Below are positions 8,999-18,412 of a DNA stretch of 64,000 bases, one piece after another. The stretch lies in NCBI RefSeq assembly GCF_003947415.1, contig NZ_QHKL01000001.1, forward strand, positions 186,001 to 250,000, given 5' to 3'. Source of the stretch: Amycolatopsis sp. WAC 01376. Its GTDB lineage: Bacteria; Actinomycetota; Actinomycetes; Mycobacteriales; Pseudonocardiaceae. Under the pieces are notes generated by a model that was not told the origin of the DNA, ran no database searches, and was given only the letters and a program-made list of their open reading frames with translations. Both the position numbers and the translations under genes were made by a program. Positions within the stretch are counted from its first letter, which is position 1, and each line of letters opens with the position of its first letter.

Positions 8999-10924
8999 AT
9001 GCCACGGCCGAAGTGTGTCCGCTTTCTCGCGCCCTTGGTCGGCGCGATGCTCTTGACCAGCGGGGTGGCCGTCGCCGCCCCTGACGGCGAAGACCCTCAA
9101 TTCATCAGGCTGGCCAGCAGCACCTTCGATCCGCTCAGTCAGCGGACGGCGGCGAGCCAGGACTGGAAAGGCGCCTACCTTCTTCAGGTCCGGAGCGCGC
9201 TGACCGACGCACAGCGCGGGAAATTGCGTTCACTCGGCGTGCGAATCGGGACCTACATTCCCGATTTCGCCTACGTGGTGCGACTGAAGCCGGAGAAGCG
9301 CGAATCGGTGGCGAATTTGAATTTCGTCCGCTGGCTCGGTGAATACCGGCCTGCCGACAAGATGGAGATCTCGGCGGCCGCGGCCGGCAGTCACCTGGTG
9401 ACGCTGGTCGAACCGGACGTGCGGGACCAGCGCGCGGTGGCCGAGCGGATCCTGCGGCTCGGCGGCGGCATCGAGGCGATTTCGCAGAGCGGGCAGCACA
9501 TCGTCGCGAACCTCGGCTCCGGTCAGGCCGCCACTGTGGCGCAGGGGGCCGAGGTGCTCGCGGTCGGCGCGATCACCGCCCCCGAAACCGACATGGCCAA
9601 CGCCAGGGAGAGCGGAGGCGCGAACTTCGTCGAGAGTGTCGGCGGCTACCGAGGCCAGGGCGTGCGCGGCGAGGTGATGGACGGCGGACTGCGGGTCACC
9701 CACCAGGAGTTCAAGGCGCGGCCGACGGTGATGCACGGCTCGAACTCGACCAGCACCAGCCACGGCACTTCGACGTACGGCCAGATCTTCGCGTCCGGCG
9801 TGAGCGCGCCGCAGCGTGGACTGCTGCCCGAGGGCCAAGGCATCTTCGCCACCTACAACAAGCCCGACCGCTACGCGCACACCAAGGAACTGGTCGACCC
9901 GGCCGGCAAGTATCGCGCGGTGTTCCAGAGCAACAGCTGGGGCGGCGGGCTGACGACGGCGTACAACTCGGTTTCGGCCGAGCTCGACAAGATCGTTTTC
10001 GACCACGACCTGCTGATCTGCCAGTCGCAGAGCAACGCGGGCACCCAGCAGTCGCGGCCGCAGGCCTGGTCGAAGAACGTGCTCTCGGTCGGCGGGCAGT
10101 ACCACTACAACACGCTGGGCCGCACCGACGACAAGTGGAGCGGCGGCGCCAGCATCGGCCCGGCCGCCGACGGCCGGATCAAACCGGAACTGTCGAACTA
10201 CTACGACCGGATCGACACGACGTCTTCCGGCAGTGACACCTCGTACACGACGTCGTTCGGCGGCACGAGCGGCGCGACGCCGATCACCTGTGGAAACGCC
10301 GGTCTGCTGTTCCAGATGTGGGCCGACGGCGTATTCGACGGCGGCCCCGGCAAGGGTCGCGACGTCTTCACCAGCCGCCCGCACGCCGCGACCGCGAAGG
10401 CGCTGCTGATCAACGGCGCCGACCAGTTCGCGTTCAGCGGCACCTCGCACGACATGACCAGGACACATCAGGGCTGGGGCACCGCGAACGTGCGGTACCT
10501 GCACGAACAGGCCAAGGCGAACGGGTGGAAACTGCCGGTGCTGGTCAACGAGACCGATCTGCTGGGCACCGGGCAGTCGAAGAAGTACACGGTCGCGGTG
10601 AACGGGACCAAGCAGTTCAAGGCGACGCTGGCCTACACCGACCCGGCGGGCTCGCCGAGCGCGTCGGTCACCAGGGTCAACGACCTGACGCTGAAGGTCA
10701 CCGCGCCGAACGGGACGGTCTACTACGGCAACAACGGGCTGAAGGCGGGCAACTTCTCGACCGCGGGCGGCTCGCCGAACACCGTCGACACGGTGGAGAA
10801 CGTCATCCTCGAAAAGCCGGCCGCGGGGACTTGGACGGTGGAGGTCGTGGCGACGCAGGTGAACGCCGACGGTCACCCGGAGACGACGGCGACGGACGCG
10901 GATTACGCGTTGGTGGTTTCTTGA
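8999..10924 (+). CDS. Secreted subtilisin-like S8 serine protease
   Basis: 641 aa from an ATG at 8999 with CCGGAGG upstream. A longer frame to 8933 lacks a ribosome site. There is a Sec signal peptide (cleavage near VAVA, residue 27) and a propeptide-like region to about residue 200. The S8 triad candidates are Asp228 (VMDGGLRVTH), His255 (SHGTSTYGQIF) and Ser424 (SFGGTSGATP), with the oxyanion Asn at about 346 (SQSNAGT). The last 110 residues form a P-domain-like beta-sandwich. The protein is probably an extracellular degradative protease. A 53-bp perfect palindrome follows the gene and would terminate it. Confidence 0.88.
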   Translation: MPRPKCVRFLAPLVGAMLLTSGVAVAAPDGEDPQFIRLASSTFDPLSQRTAASQDWKGAYLLQVRSALTDAQRGKLRSLGVRIGTYIPDFAYVVRLKPEKRESVANLNFVRWLGEYRPADKMEISAAAAGSHLVTLVEPDVRDQRAVAERILRLGGGIEAISQSGQHIVANLGSGQAATVAQGAEVLAVGAITAPETDMANARESGGANFVESVGGYRGQGVRGEVMDGGLRVTHQEFKARPTVMHGSNSTSTSHGTSTYGQIFASGVSAPQRGLLPEGQGIFATYNKPDRYAHTKELVDPAGKYRAVFQSNSWGGGLTTAYNSVSAELDKIVFDHDLLICQSQSNAGTQQSRPQAWSKNVLSVGGQYHYNTLGRTDDKWSGGASIGPAADGRIKPELSNYYDRIDTTSSGSDTSYTTSFGGTSGATPITCGNAGLLFQMWADGVFDGGPGKGRDVFTSRPHAATAKALLINGADQFAFSGTSHDMTRTHQGWGTANVRYLHEQAKANGWKLPVLVNETDLLGTGQSKKYTVAVNGTKQFKATLAYTDPAGSPSASVTRVNDLTLKVTAPNGTVYYGNNGLKAGNFSTAGGSPNTVDTVENVILEKPAAGTWTVEVVATQVNADGHPETTATDADYALVVS

Positions 10925-10953
10925 CGATGTGAGGGCCGCCGCTGGGCGCTTCT

Positions 10954-11006
10954 CGCGTGAAGGCCCCCTTCCCTCGGCTGAGCCGAGGGAAGGGGGCCTT
11001 CACGCG
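10954..11006. terminator. Perfect 53-bp palindrome after S8 protease gene
   Basis: Arms of 26 bases (10954-10979 and 10981-11006) match perfectly around a single central G. The left arm begins CGCGTGAAGGCCCCCTTCCC. There is no U-run. It sits 30 bases after the protease stop and is well placed as an intrinsic-type or pausing stem-loop. Because it is a perfect palindrome, it could also extrude as a cruciform. The remaining 204 bases up to the methyltransferase gene hold no gene, only a likely promoter region (GGGATACGT before AAGGAG). Confidence 0.75.
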
Positions 11007-11210
11007 CTTCCGTATCGCATTCAGGTGACCAAACGCGGCGAGGAGCGTGAGCGGCATGCCCGCGCCCGGATGGCGGAGAGGTCTGCGCCGATGGCCGAGA
11101 CGGCAGGTGTCGGTTGTGAGACGGAAGCGTGAGACAGCTGGAAGGCCTGTAACGAGGTGACCCGAGGTGCCGACGTCTGGGATACGTGACGCGAGCCAAG
11201 GAGCCTCTCG

Positions 11211-12446
11211 ATGACCACCTGCCGACTCTGCGGCTCGGCCCATCTCGCCAGTGTCGTCGACCTCGGGGCCACACCGCCGTGCGAACGTTTCCTGACCGCC
11301 GAGCAGCTCCAGGAACCGGAGCCGACGTACCCTCTCCACCTGCTGGTCTGCACTGAATGCCGGCTCGCCCAGATCCCGCCGTTGATCACCCCGGAAGAGA
11401 CATTCACCGAATACGCGTACTTCTCGTCGTATTCCGCCTCCTGGGTCGAACACGCCAAGACGTTCGTCGACGGCGCCGTCGAGCGGCTCGGGCTCGATGA
11501 GTCCTCGTTCGTCGTCGAGGTCGCCAGCAACGACGGCTATCTGCTCAAACATGTTGTGGCACAAAAGATCCGCTGTCTGGGCGTGGAACCTTCGGTGAAC
11601 GTGGGCCAAGCCGCGCGTGACGCCGGGGTGCCGACGAAGACCGCCTTCCTCGGCCCCGAAAGCGGACGTGACGTCCGTGAGGAACACGGTCCGGCCGACC
11701 TCGTCGTGGCGAACAACGTTTACGCGCATATTCCGGACATCATCGGTTTCACGCACGGGCTCCGCGCGCTGGTCGCCGATGACGGCTGGGTCAGCATCGA
11801 GGTCCAGCATCTGCTGACGCTGATCCAGGAGAACCAGTACGACACGATCTACCACGAGCATTTCCAGTATTACACGGTCGAATCCGCGCGCCGGGCGCTC
11901 GCGCGCGGCGGTTTGTCCGTTGTGGACGTCGAACTCCTGCCGACGCACGGCGGTTCCATCCGGCTGTGGGCGCGTCCGGACGCCGTCGCGGGCGAGCCGA
12001 GCGAGCGGATGATGGAGGTCCTCGACGCCGAGAAGGCCGCGGGACTGCACGAAATGTCCGGCTACACCGAATTCTCCGAGCGGGTCACCAAGGTCCGGCT
12101 CGAGCTGAACAAGTTCCTCACCGACGCGGCGCTCGAAGGCAAGACCGTCGTCGGTTACGGCGCCCCCGGCAAGGGCAACACCCTGCTGAACCACTGCGGT
12201 ATCCGGCCGGACGTGCTGCGGTACACCGTCGACCGCAATCCGTACAAGCACGGCCGGTTCACTCCCGGCACCCGGATCCCGATCCTCCCGCCGGAACGCA
12301 TCGAGGCGGACCGGCCCGATTACGTACTCGTCCTTCCGTGGAATCTCCGGACGGAACTGACCGCCCAATTGTCCTATGTGGACGAATGGGGCGGGAAACT
12401 GGTCTTCCCCATCCCGCACCTGGAAATCGTCGAGGTGAAGTCGTGA
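11211..12446 (+). CDS. Nucleotide-sugar C-methyltransferase (TylC3/NovU type)
   Basis: 411 aa, full length for the sugar C-methyltransferase family. The N terminus carries a zinc-binding C4 unit (Cys4, Cys7, Cys47, Cys50). The SAM fold follows with VVEVASNDGYLL (about 101-112), a GVEPSVNVGQAARDAG segment, and the IYHEHFQYYT and THGGSIR motifs of this family. The C-terminal domain has VVGYGAPGKGNTLLN. Relatives methylate C-3 of dTDP-4-keto-deoxysugars to make branched sugars. Its neighbours are a nucleotidyltransferase and an SDR, so a branched deoxysugar is likely. The ATG follows AAGGAG. This is the first gene of the plus-strand glycan operon. Confidence 0.9.
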   Translation: MTTCRLCGSAHLASVVDLGATPPCERFLTAEQLQEPEPTYPLHLLVCTECRLAQIPPLITPEETFTEYAYFSSYSASWVEHAKTFVDGAVERLGLDESSFVVEVASNDGYLLKHVVAQKIRCLGVEPSVNVGQAARDAGVPTKTAFLGPESGRDVREEHGPADLVVANNVYAHIPDIIGFTHGLRALVADDGWVSIEVQHLLTLIQENQYDTIYHEHFQYYTVESARRALARGGLSVVDVELLPTHGGSIRLWARPDAVAGEPSERMMEVLDAEKAAGLHEMSGYTEFSERVTKVRLELNKFLTDAALEGKTVVGYGAPGKGNTLLNHCGIRPDVLRYTVDRNPYKHGRFTPGTRIPILPPERIEADRPDYVLVLPWNLRTELTAQLSYVDEWGGKLVFPIPHLEIVEVKS

Positions 12447-13231
12447 AGGTAGTCCTCTTCTGCGGCGGCTACGGCATGCGGATGCGCAACGGTGACGCGT
12501 CCGACGTGCCCAAGCCGATGGCCATGGTCGGGCCGAGACCCCTGATCTGGCACGTGATGCGTTATTACGCGCATTTCGGCCACACCGAGTTCATTCTCTG
12601 CCTCGGCTACGGCGCGCACCACATCAAGGAGTTCTTCCTCAACTACCAGGAGACCGCCTCCAACGATTTCGTCCTGCGGGGCGGCAAGGCGGAACTGCTG
12701 TCGACCGACATCTCGGACTGGTCGATCTCGTTCGTGCAGACCGGTCTCGAATCGGCCATCGGCGAACGGCTGCGCCGGGTGCGTCCGCATCTCGACGGCG
12801 ACGAGATGTTCCTCGCCAACTACGCCGACGTCCTCACCGACGCGCCGCTGCCGGAGATGATCGAGCGGTTCACGGCCTCCGACGCCGGCGCTTCGATGAT
12901 GGTCGTGCCGCCGCAGTCGTCGTTCCACTGCGTCGAAATGGGTGAGGACGGCCGCATCGGCGCGCTGACCCCGGTCAGCGAGATGCCGCTGTGGGAGAAC
13001 GGCGGGTACTTCGTGCTGCGCCAGGAGGTCTTCGACCACATCCCCGAGGGCGGCGACCTGGTGGCCGACGGCTGCGGCGAGCTCGCCAAGCAGGGCAAGC
13101 TGCTCGCGTACCCGTACCGCGGGTTCTGGAAGCCGACCGACACCGTCAAGGAGCGTGTCCAGCTGGACGACGCCTACGCGCACGGCGACCGTCCGTGGGC
13201 GTTGTGGGAACACGAACCGGCGCCGGCGTGA
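12443..13231 (+). CDS. RfbF-like sugar-phosphate nucleotidyltransferase
   Basis: 262 aa from a GTG at 12443 that overlaps the preceding stop by 4 bases. It resembles glucose-1-phosphate cytidylyltransferase: loop FCGGYGMRMR (6-15), VPKPMAMVG with Lys24, and an ANYADVLTD metal motif. The C-terminal GFWKPTDT stretch is typical of RfbF. The usual product would be CDP-glucose, the start of CDP-3,6-dideoxy or branched sugars. The nucleotide and sugar specificity cannot be fixed by eye. Coupling to a C-methyltransferase and an SDR suggests a modified hexose, made on a nucleotide other than that used by RmlA at 1517. Confidence 0.85.
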   Translation: MKVVLFCGGYGMRMRNGDASDVPKPMAMVGPRPLIWHVMRYYAHFGHTEFILCLGYGAHHIKEFFLNYQETASNDFVLRGGKAELLSTDISDWSISFVQTGLESAIGERLRRVRPHLDGDEMFLANYADVLTDAPLPEMIERFTASDAGASMMVVPPQSSFHCVEMGEDGRIGALTPVSEMPLWENGGYFVLRQEVFDHIPEGGDLVADGCGELAKQGKLLAYPYRGFWKPTDTVKERVQLDDAYAHGDRPWALWEHEPAPA

Positions 13232-13881
13232 TCGCACTCGGCACCGGCGGGATCCAGCGGCTCGTCGCGCTCGGCGCGCATTGTGACGACATCGCCATCG
13301 GGGCGGGCGGCACACTGCTGACGATCTGCGCCGCCAATCCGGGGGTCCGGGTGGACGCGCTCGTCCTTTCCGGCGGCGGCACCGACCGGGAGGCCGAGGA
13401 GCGGGCCGCGCTCGCGGCCTTCTGCCCGGGCGCCGACGTCGAGGTCACCGTGCTCAAACTGCCCGACGGCCGGCTCCCCGCGCACTGGGAAGAGGCCAAG
13501 AACGGGCTGGAGGACCTGCGCCGCCGCACCGACCCGGACCTCGTCCTCTCGCCGCGCACGGCCGACGCGCATCAGGATCACCGCGGCCTGGCGAAGCTGG
13601 TGCCGACGGTGTTCCGCACCCATCTCCAGCTGGAGTACGAGATCGTCAAATGGGACGGCGACCTCGGCAGACCCGCCGCGTACGTCGCGCTCTCCCCAGA
13701 GCTCGCCGAGCAGAAGGTCCGCCTGCTCCAGGAGCACTACGCCTCCCAGCGGCACCGGCCTTGGTACGACCGGGAAGCCTTTCTCGGCCTCGCCCGCATT
13801 CGCGGTATCGAATGCGGGCAGCGCTACGCCGAGGCCTTCGACCTCAAGAAACTGACGCTCGACCTCACTCCGAAAGGCTGA
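13228..13881 (+). CDS. PIG-L/LmbE family deacetylase
   Basis: 217 aa from a GTG at 13228 overlapping the upstream stop by 4 bases. The zinc-site signature is present as [14 protein letters not shown] (His18, Asp20, Asp21). The canonical Pro of HPDDE is Cys here and the Glu is Ile. The distal histidines are in the AHQDHRG motif. Family members deacetylate N-acetylglucosaminyl or related conjugates (mycothiol, PI-anchors, lipoglycopeptide sugars). Here it most likely removes an acyl group from an amino sugar of the glycan. The changed HPDDE motif is worth checking for activity. Confidence 0.85.
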   Translation: MIALGTGGIQRLVALGAHCDDIAIGAGGTLLTICAANPGVRVDALVLSGGGTDREAEERAALAAFCPGADVEVTVLKLPDGRLPAHWEEAKNGLEDLRRRTDPDLVLSPRTADAHQDHRGLAKLVPTVFRTHLQLEYEIVKWDGDLGRPAAYVALSPELAEQKVRLLQEHYASQRHRPWYDREAFLGLARIRGIECGQRYAEAFDLKKLTLDLTPKG

Positions 13882-13886
13882 AAGCC

Positions 13887-14909
13887 ATGCGTGTGCTGCT
13901 GACCGGGCACAAGGGTTACCTGGGCACGGTGATGGCCCCGGTGCTGGCCGCCGAAGGCCACGAGGTGATCGGCCTCGACTCCGGTCTCTACGACACCTGC
14001 GTGCTGGGCCCGAAGCCCGAAGATCCCGAAGGCTTCGAGGTCGACCTTCGTGACGTCACGGCCGAGCACGTGGCCGGGGTGGACGCGGTGATCCACCTCG
14101 CCGCGCTGTCCAACGATCCGCTCGGTTCACTGGCGCCGGACCTGACCTACGACATCAACCACCACGCTTCGGTCAAGCTCGCCAAGCTGGCGAAGGACGC
14201 CGGGGTCAAGCGGTACCTCTACGCCTCGACGTGCTCGGTCTACGGTGCCTCGGGCGGCGACGGCCTGGTCGACGAGGACGCGCCGCTGCGGCCCGTGACG
14301 CCGTACGCCGAATCGAAGGTGCGGGTCGAAGACGACGTCCAGGAACTCGCCGACGACGACTTCAGCCCGGTGTACATGCGCAACGCCACCGCGTTCGGTT
14401 TTTCGCCGCGGCTGCGCGGCGACATCGTGCTCAACAACCTGACCGCGCACGCCCACCTCTCCGGCGAGGTCCTGGTGCTCTCCGACGGCACACCGTGGCG
14501 GCCGCTGGTGCACGCCAAGGACATCGCGCGCGCGTTCGCGGCTGCGTTGGTGGCGCCCAAGGAAGCGATCCACGGCAAGGCGTTCAACATCGGCACCGAA
14601 CGCAACAACGTGACCGTCGCCGAGATCGCCGAAGAGGTCGTCGAGGCCGTCCCCGGCTCCACGCTGCGGATCACCGGTGAAGCGGGCGCGGATCCGCGTT
14701 CGTACCGGGTCGACTTCTCCCGGTTCCGCGCGGCGATCCCCGGCTTCGACTGCGACTGGTCGGTCAAGGACGGCGCACTCGAACTGATCGAGGCCTACCG
14801 GACCCACGGCCTCACCGAACACGGCTTCCAGCGCCTGTTCACCCGGCTCGCGTGCTTGCAGGACCGCACCGCCGCCGGTGAACTCGACGACACCCTGCGG
14901 CGTCGCTGA
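13887..14909 (+). CDS. NAD-dependent nucleotide-sugar epimerase/dehydratase (extended SDR)
   Basis: 340 aa from an ATG at 13887. It has the extended-SDR NAD loop TGHKGYLG (Gly7, Gly10, Gly13), Tyr140-x3-Lys144 (YAESK) and a STCSVYG strand with the catalytic Ser/Thr. The [19 protein letters not shown] segment matches nucleotide-sugar epimerases. It would act as a 4-epimerase, dehydratase or ketoreductase on the sugar nucleotide made by the preceding gene; which of these is not decided. An in-frame upstream extension overlaps PIG-L and is rejected. Its stop overlaps the next start (TGATG). Confidence 0.88.
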   Translation: MRVLLTGHKGYLGTVMAPVLAAEGHEVIGLDSGLYDTCVLGPKPEDPEGFEVDLRDVTAEHVAGVDAVIHLAALSNDPLGSLAPDLTYDINHHASVKLAKLAKDAGVKRYLYASTCSVYGASGGDGLVDEDAPLRPVTPYAESKVRVEDDVQELADDDFSPVYMRNATAFGFSPRLRGDIVLNNLTAHAHLSGEVLVLSDGTPWRPLVHAKDIARAFAAALVAPKEAIHGKAFNIGTERNNVTVAEIAEEVVEAVPGSTLRITGEAGADPRSYRVDFSRFRAAIPGFDCDWSVKDGALELIEAYRTHGLTEHGFQRLFTRLACLQDRTAAGELDDTLRRR

Positions 14910-16183
14910 TGTCGCACCGGGACCTGGAGACGGGCGCCGACCTGGAGAAACTGGTCGAGCGCCTGTATCCGCTGTGCCGCAGCATCACCGGCGACGGCGT
15001 CCGCGCCACGCTGGAGATCGTCGGCGAGCACATCCCGCTGGAGATCCACGAAGTCCCGACCGGCACCCAGGTGCTGGACTGGACCGTGCCGCAGGAGTGG
15101 AACATCCGCGACGCGTACATCAAGGACGCCTCCGGCCGCCGCGTGGTCGACTTCCAGGAGTCGAACCTGCACGTCGTCGGCTACAGCGTCCCGGTGTCGC
15201 GGAAGATGCCGCTCGCCGAGCTGCGCGAACATCTGCACACCCTGCCGGACCAGCCGTCGTGGGTGCCGTACCGGACCAGCTACTACGCGCCGACGTGGGG
15301 TTTCTGCCTCGCGCAGGAAACCCTCGACGCGATGCCGGACGGCGAGTACGAGGTGCACATCGATTCCACTTTGGACGACGGTCACCTCACCTACGCCGAG
15401 CACGTCGTGCCGGGCGAGGTCGCCGACGAGGTGATCATCTCCTGCCACACCTGCCATCCGTCGCTGGCGAACGACAACGTCGCCGGAATCGCGATCGCGG
15501 CGGCGTTCGCGCAGACGCTGGAGAATCCGCACTACACGTACCGGTTCCTGTTCATGCCCGGCACGATCGGCGCGATCACCTGGCTCGCACGCAACACCGA
15601 ACGCGTCGGCCGGATCAAGGCCGGGCTCGTGCTCGCTTGCGCGGGCGACCCAGGATCGTTGACGTACAAGCGAAGCCGCCGGGGCGACGCCGAGATCGAC
15701 CGCGTGCTCGCGTACGTCCTCGCCGATCGCGCGCACGAGATCGTGGACTTCTCGCCGTACGGCTACGACGAACGCCAGTTCTGCTCCCCCGGCTTCAACC
15801 TCGGTGTCGGATCGCTGACGAGGACGCCGTACGCGGGTTATCCCGAATATCACACCTCGGCCGACAACCTCGATTTCGTCTCGACCGCGGCCATGGAGGA
15901 AACTCTTCAGACCCTGCGAGACACCTTCGCCGTCCTCGACCGCAACCGCAGCTACGTCAACCTCAGCCCGTACGGCGAGCCGCAGCTCGGCAAACGCGGG
16001 CTGTACGGCTCGCTCGGCGGGCGAAGCGACGCCAAAGAAGCCCAGATGGCCATGCTCTGGGTGCTCAACCTCTCGGACGGCGAGCACAGCCTGCTCGACG
16101 TCGCCGAGCGGTCCGGACTGCCGTTCGATTCCGTCGTCGCCGCCGCGAAGGCGCTGCACGATGCCGGATTGCTCAAGGATTGA
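14909..16183 (+). CDS. DUF4910/DUF2172 aminopeptidase-like protein
   Basis: 424 aa, start ATG overlapping the SDR stop. The DUF4910 signature is strong: an YRTSYYAPTWGFCL segment (about 121-134), ISCHTCHPSLANDN (about 177-190) and a metal-binding set including His180, His183 and Asp189. A C-terminal winged-helix-like part follows. The fold is that of M28 zinc aminopeptidases. Members occur in many surface-polysaccharide loci, where no reaction has been proven that I know of. The context next to PIG-L hints at removal of an aminoacyl or acyl group from a sugar amine. That is inference only. Confidence 0.85.
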   Translation: MSHRDLETGADLEKLVERLYPLCRSITGDGVRATLEIVGEHIPLEIHEVPTGTQVLDWTVPQEWNIRDAYIKDASGRRVVDFQESNLHVVGYSVPVSRKMPLAELREHLHTLPDQPSWVPYRTSYYAPTWGFCLAQETLDAMPDGEYEVHIDSTLDDGHLTYAEHVVPGEVADEVIISCHTCHPSLANDNVAGIAIAAAFAQTLENPHYTYRFLFMPGTIGAITWLARNTERVGRIKAGLVLACAGDPGSLTYKRSRRGDAEIDRVLAYVLADRAHEIVDFSPYGYDERQFCSPGFNLGVGSLTRTPYAGYPEYHTSADNLDFVSTAAMEETLQTLRDTFAVLDRNRSYVNLSPYGEPQLGKRGLYGSLGGRSDAKEAQMAMLWVLNLSDGEHSLLDVAERSGLPFDSVVAAAKALHDAGLLKD

Positions 16184-16190
16184 AGGCCCC

Positions 16191-17465
16191 ATGCGATCAC
16201 TTCTGCGTTCCCCAGCCATCCGGGCGATGGCCGGACGGCTCAGCTGGGGCCTCGGCGACCAGGCCGTTTCCAGTATCACCAACTTCGTGGTCGGGCTGTT
16301 CGTGGCGCGCTCACTCGGCACATTCGCCTTCGGCATGTTCAGCCTCGCTTGGGTCAGCTACGGCGTGGTGCTCAACCTTTCGCGCGGGCTGACGACGGAT
16401 CCGCTGATGGTGCGGTTCTCCGGGGTACCCACCGAGATCTGGCGGGCGGCGACCGCCAGGGCGACCGGCACGGCGCTCTCCGCGGGTGTCGTCGCCGGCG
16501 CGATCAGTGTGGTCGCCGGTCTCGTGGTGGGTGGCCCCATCGGCGGCGCGTTCGTCGCGCTCGGGATCGTCATCCCCACCTTGCTGCTTCAGGACGCCTG
16601 GCGGTTCACGTTCTTCGCGGCGGGGCACGGGAAGAAGGCGTTCGTCAACGACGTCGTCTGGGGCATCGCCCTGATCCCGGCGCTGTTCATCGCGCACCAA
16701 TGGTTCGACACGGTCGTCGCGTTCATCCTGGCGTGGGGCCTGTCCGGGGCGGTCGCCGCCGGATACGGCTGCTTGCAGTCCGGCGTCCGGCCGGACCCGC
16801 GCGGCACGCTCGAATGGCTCAAACGGCACCGCGACCTCGGCGCCCGGTACGTGGTCGAGAACGTCAGCAACGCCGGTTCGACGCAACTTCGGATGTACGG
16901 GCTCGGCGCGATCGCCGGGCTGGCGAGTGTCGGCGCGGTACGCGGCGCCGAACTGCTGCTCGGCCCGTTCTTCGCCCTTCTGATGGGACTTTCCCTGGTC
17001 ACGGTGGCCGAAAGCGCGCGGGTGCTCCAACGGGCCCCGCATCGCCTTCGCCACTTCTGCGCCGTTCTCGGCGCGGGCCAGGCGGTCGCGGCCCTGATCT
17101 GGGGTCTCGCCCTGCTTCTGGTACCCGACGACGCCGGCCGGTTCGTGCTCGGCGACGTCTGGGATCCCGCTTCGGAACTGATCCTCCCGGTGACCATCGG
17201 TATCGCCGCGGCCGGATTCAACACCGGGGCGGCCGCCGGACTGCGTGCGCTCGGCGCTGCGAAACGGAGCCTTCGCGCCCAGCTGATCAACTCCGCCGGC
17301 TATGTCGGCTTAGGGCTCATTGGCGCCTTCTTGGCCGGGGCGTCCGGATCCGCTTGGGGGGTCGCGTTGGCGATCACCAGCGGATCGGCGGTGTGGTGGC
17401 TCCAGCTGCACGCCGCTCTCAAGGAACACCTGACTTCGGAGAAGGAAGAGATGAGGACGTCATGA
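16191..17465 (+). CDS. Wzx-like oligosaccharide flippase
   Basis: 424 aa from the ATG at 16191; an in-frame start at 16161 overlaps the previous gene and is less likely. The protein is almost wholly hydrophobic, with about 12 membrane segments spaced as in MATE/PST exporters. The N terminus has SWGLGDQAVSSITNFVVGLF, which is typical of polysaccharide flippases. It should move undecaprenyl-linked repeat units across the membrane for polymerisation by the Wzy-like protein at 28059. The gap from the DUF4910 gene is 7 bases, and the 3' end overlaps the GT2 gene by 4 bases. Confidence 0.85.
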   Translation: MRSLLRSPAIRAMAGRLSWGLGDQAVSSITNFVVGLFVARSLGTFAFGMFSLAWVSYGVVLNLSRGLTTDPLMVRFSGVPTEIWRAATARATGTALSAGVVAGAISVVAGLVVGGPIGGAFVALGIVIPTLLLQDAWRFTFFAAGHGKKAFVNDVVWGIALIPALFIAHQWFDTVVAFILAWGLSGAVAAGYGCLQSGVRPDPRGTLEWLKRHRDLGARYVVENVSNAGSTQLRMYGLGAIAGLASVGAVRGAELLLGPFFALLMGLSLVTVAESARVLQRAPHRLRHFCAVLGAGQAVAALIWGLALLLVPDDAGRFVLGDVWDPASELILPVTIGIAAAGFNTGAAAGLRALGAAKRSLRAQLINSAGYVGLGLIGAFLAGASGSAWGVALAITSGSAVWWLQLHAALKEHLTSEKEEMRTS

Positions 17466-18412
17466 GCACCGCTCCTCCGCTGAGCATCGGGCTCCCGGTC
17501 TACAACGGCGAGGACTACCTCGCCGAATCGCTGGACGCACTCCTCGGCCAAAGCTACGAGGACTTCGAGCTGATCGTCTCGGACAACGCGTCCACGGACC
17601 GCACCGAAGAGATCAGCCGTGAGTACGCGAAGCTGGATTCCCGCGTCCGGTATGTGCGCCAACCGGTGAACATCGGCTGCGCGCCCAACCACAACTACTG
17701 CGTCGACGTCGCCCGCGGCGAGCTGTTCAAATGGGCCTCCGACGACGACCTCTACGCGCGTGACCTGCTGGAACGCTGTGTCGAGGCGCTCGACGAGCAC
17801 CCCGAGTTCGTGCTCTCGCATTCGTGGACGGCGATGATCGACGAGAAGGCCGTCGTCACGCAGGCGCTGGAGTACCCCCTCAATACGGTTTCGCCGCACG
17901 CCGCGGAACGCTTCCGCAGCACGCTGTTCGCGCCCGGCGGGGACGACGACGGCGCGGTCATCCGCACCGAGGTGCTGCGCCGCGTCGCGCCGCTGGACAG
18001 CTACCACCACGCGGACCGCACGATCATCTCGGAACTGGCGCTGCACGGCCCGTTCCACCAGGTGCCGGACTGGCTGTACTTCCGCCGCGACCACCCGGGC
18101 CGCTCCGAACACGAGTACCCGACCGTGCGCAAGCGCGCCACCAACCTGGACCCGAAGCGCGCCGACAAGCTGCGTCACCCGATGATCCGGCTGCTCGGCG
18201 AGTACGTCCTCGGCTACGTCAACGCCATCCGCAACGCGCCGATCTCCGGCGCGGAGAAGCGCGAATGCTTCCGCTACCTGCGGCAATGGATGCTGAACCG
18301 GGCGGGGAACCCGGCCATGGGCCGGATGCCGGTGCAGGCCGAGGCCGAACTCGGTCCGCGCGAGGTGTCCGTGGCCTCGGTCGTCGCCGGCCAGGAGGGA
18401 CGAGTCCCTTGA
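17462..18412 (+). CDS. Family 2 glycosyltransferase
   Basis: 316 aa from an ATG at 17462 (4-base overlap). GT-A fold signs are SIGLPVYNGEDYLAESL at the N terminus, FELIVSDNASTDRT (nucleotide binding) and KWASDDDLYARD (metal-binding DxD-like acidic cluster). The C-terminal part is soluble and basic, with no membrane helices, so it is a cytosolic or peripheral transferase that extends the lipid-linked unit. Donor and acceptor are unknown. It probably belongs to the same transcript as the flippase and pyruvyltransferase. Confidence 0.9.
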   Translation: MSTAPPLSIGLPVYNGEDYLAESLDALLGQSYEDFELIVSDNASTDRTEEISREYAKLDSRVRYVRQPVNIGCAPNHNYCVDVARGELFKWASDDDLYARDLLERCVEALDEHPEFVLSHSWTAMIDEKAVVTQALEYPLNTVSPHAAERFRSTLFAPGGDDDGAVIRTEVLRRVAPLDSYHHADRTIISELALHGPFHQVPDWLYFRRDHPGRSEHEYPTVRKRATNLDPKRADKLRHPMIRLLGEYVLGYVNAIRNAPISGAEKRECFRYLRQWMLNRAGNPAMGRMPVQAEAELGPREVSVASVVAGQEGRVP

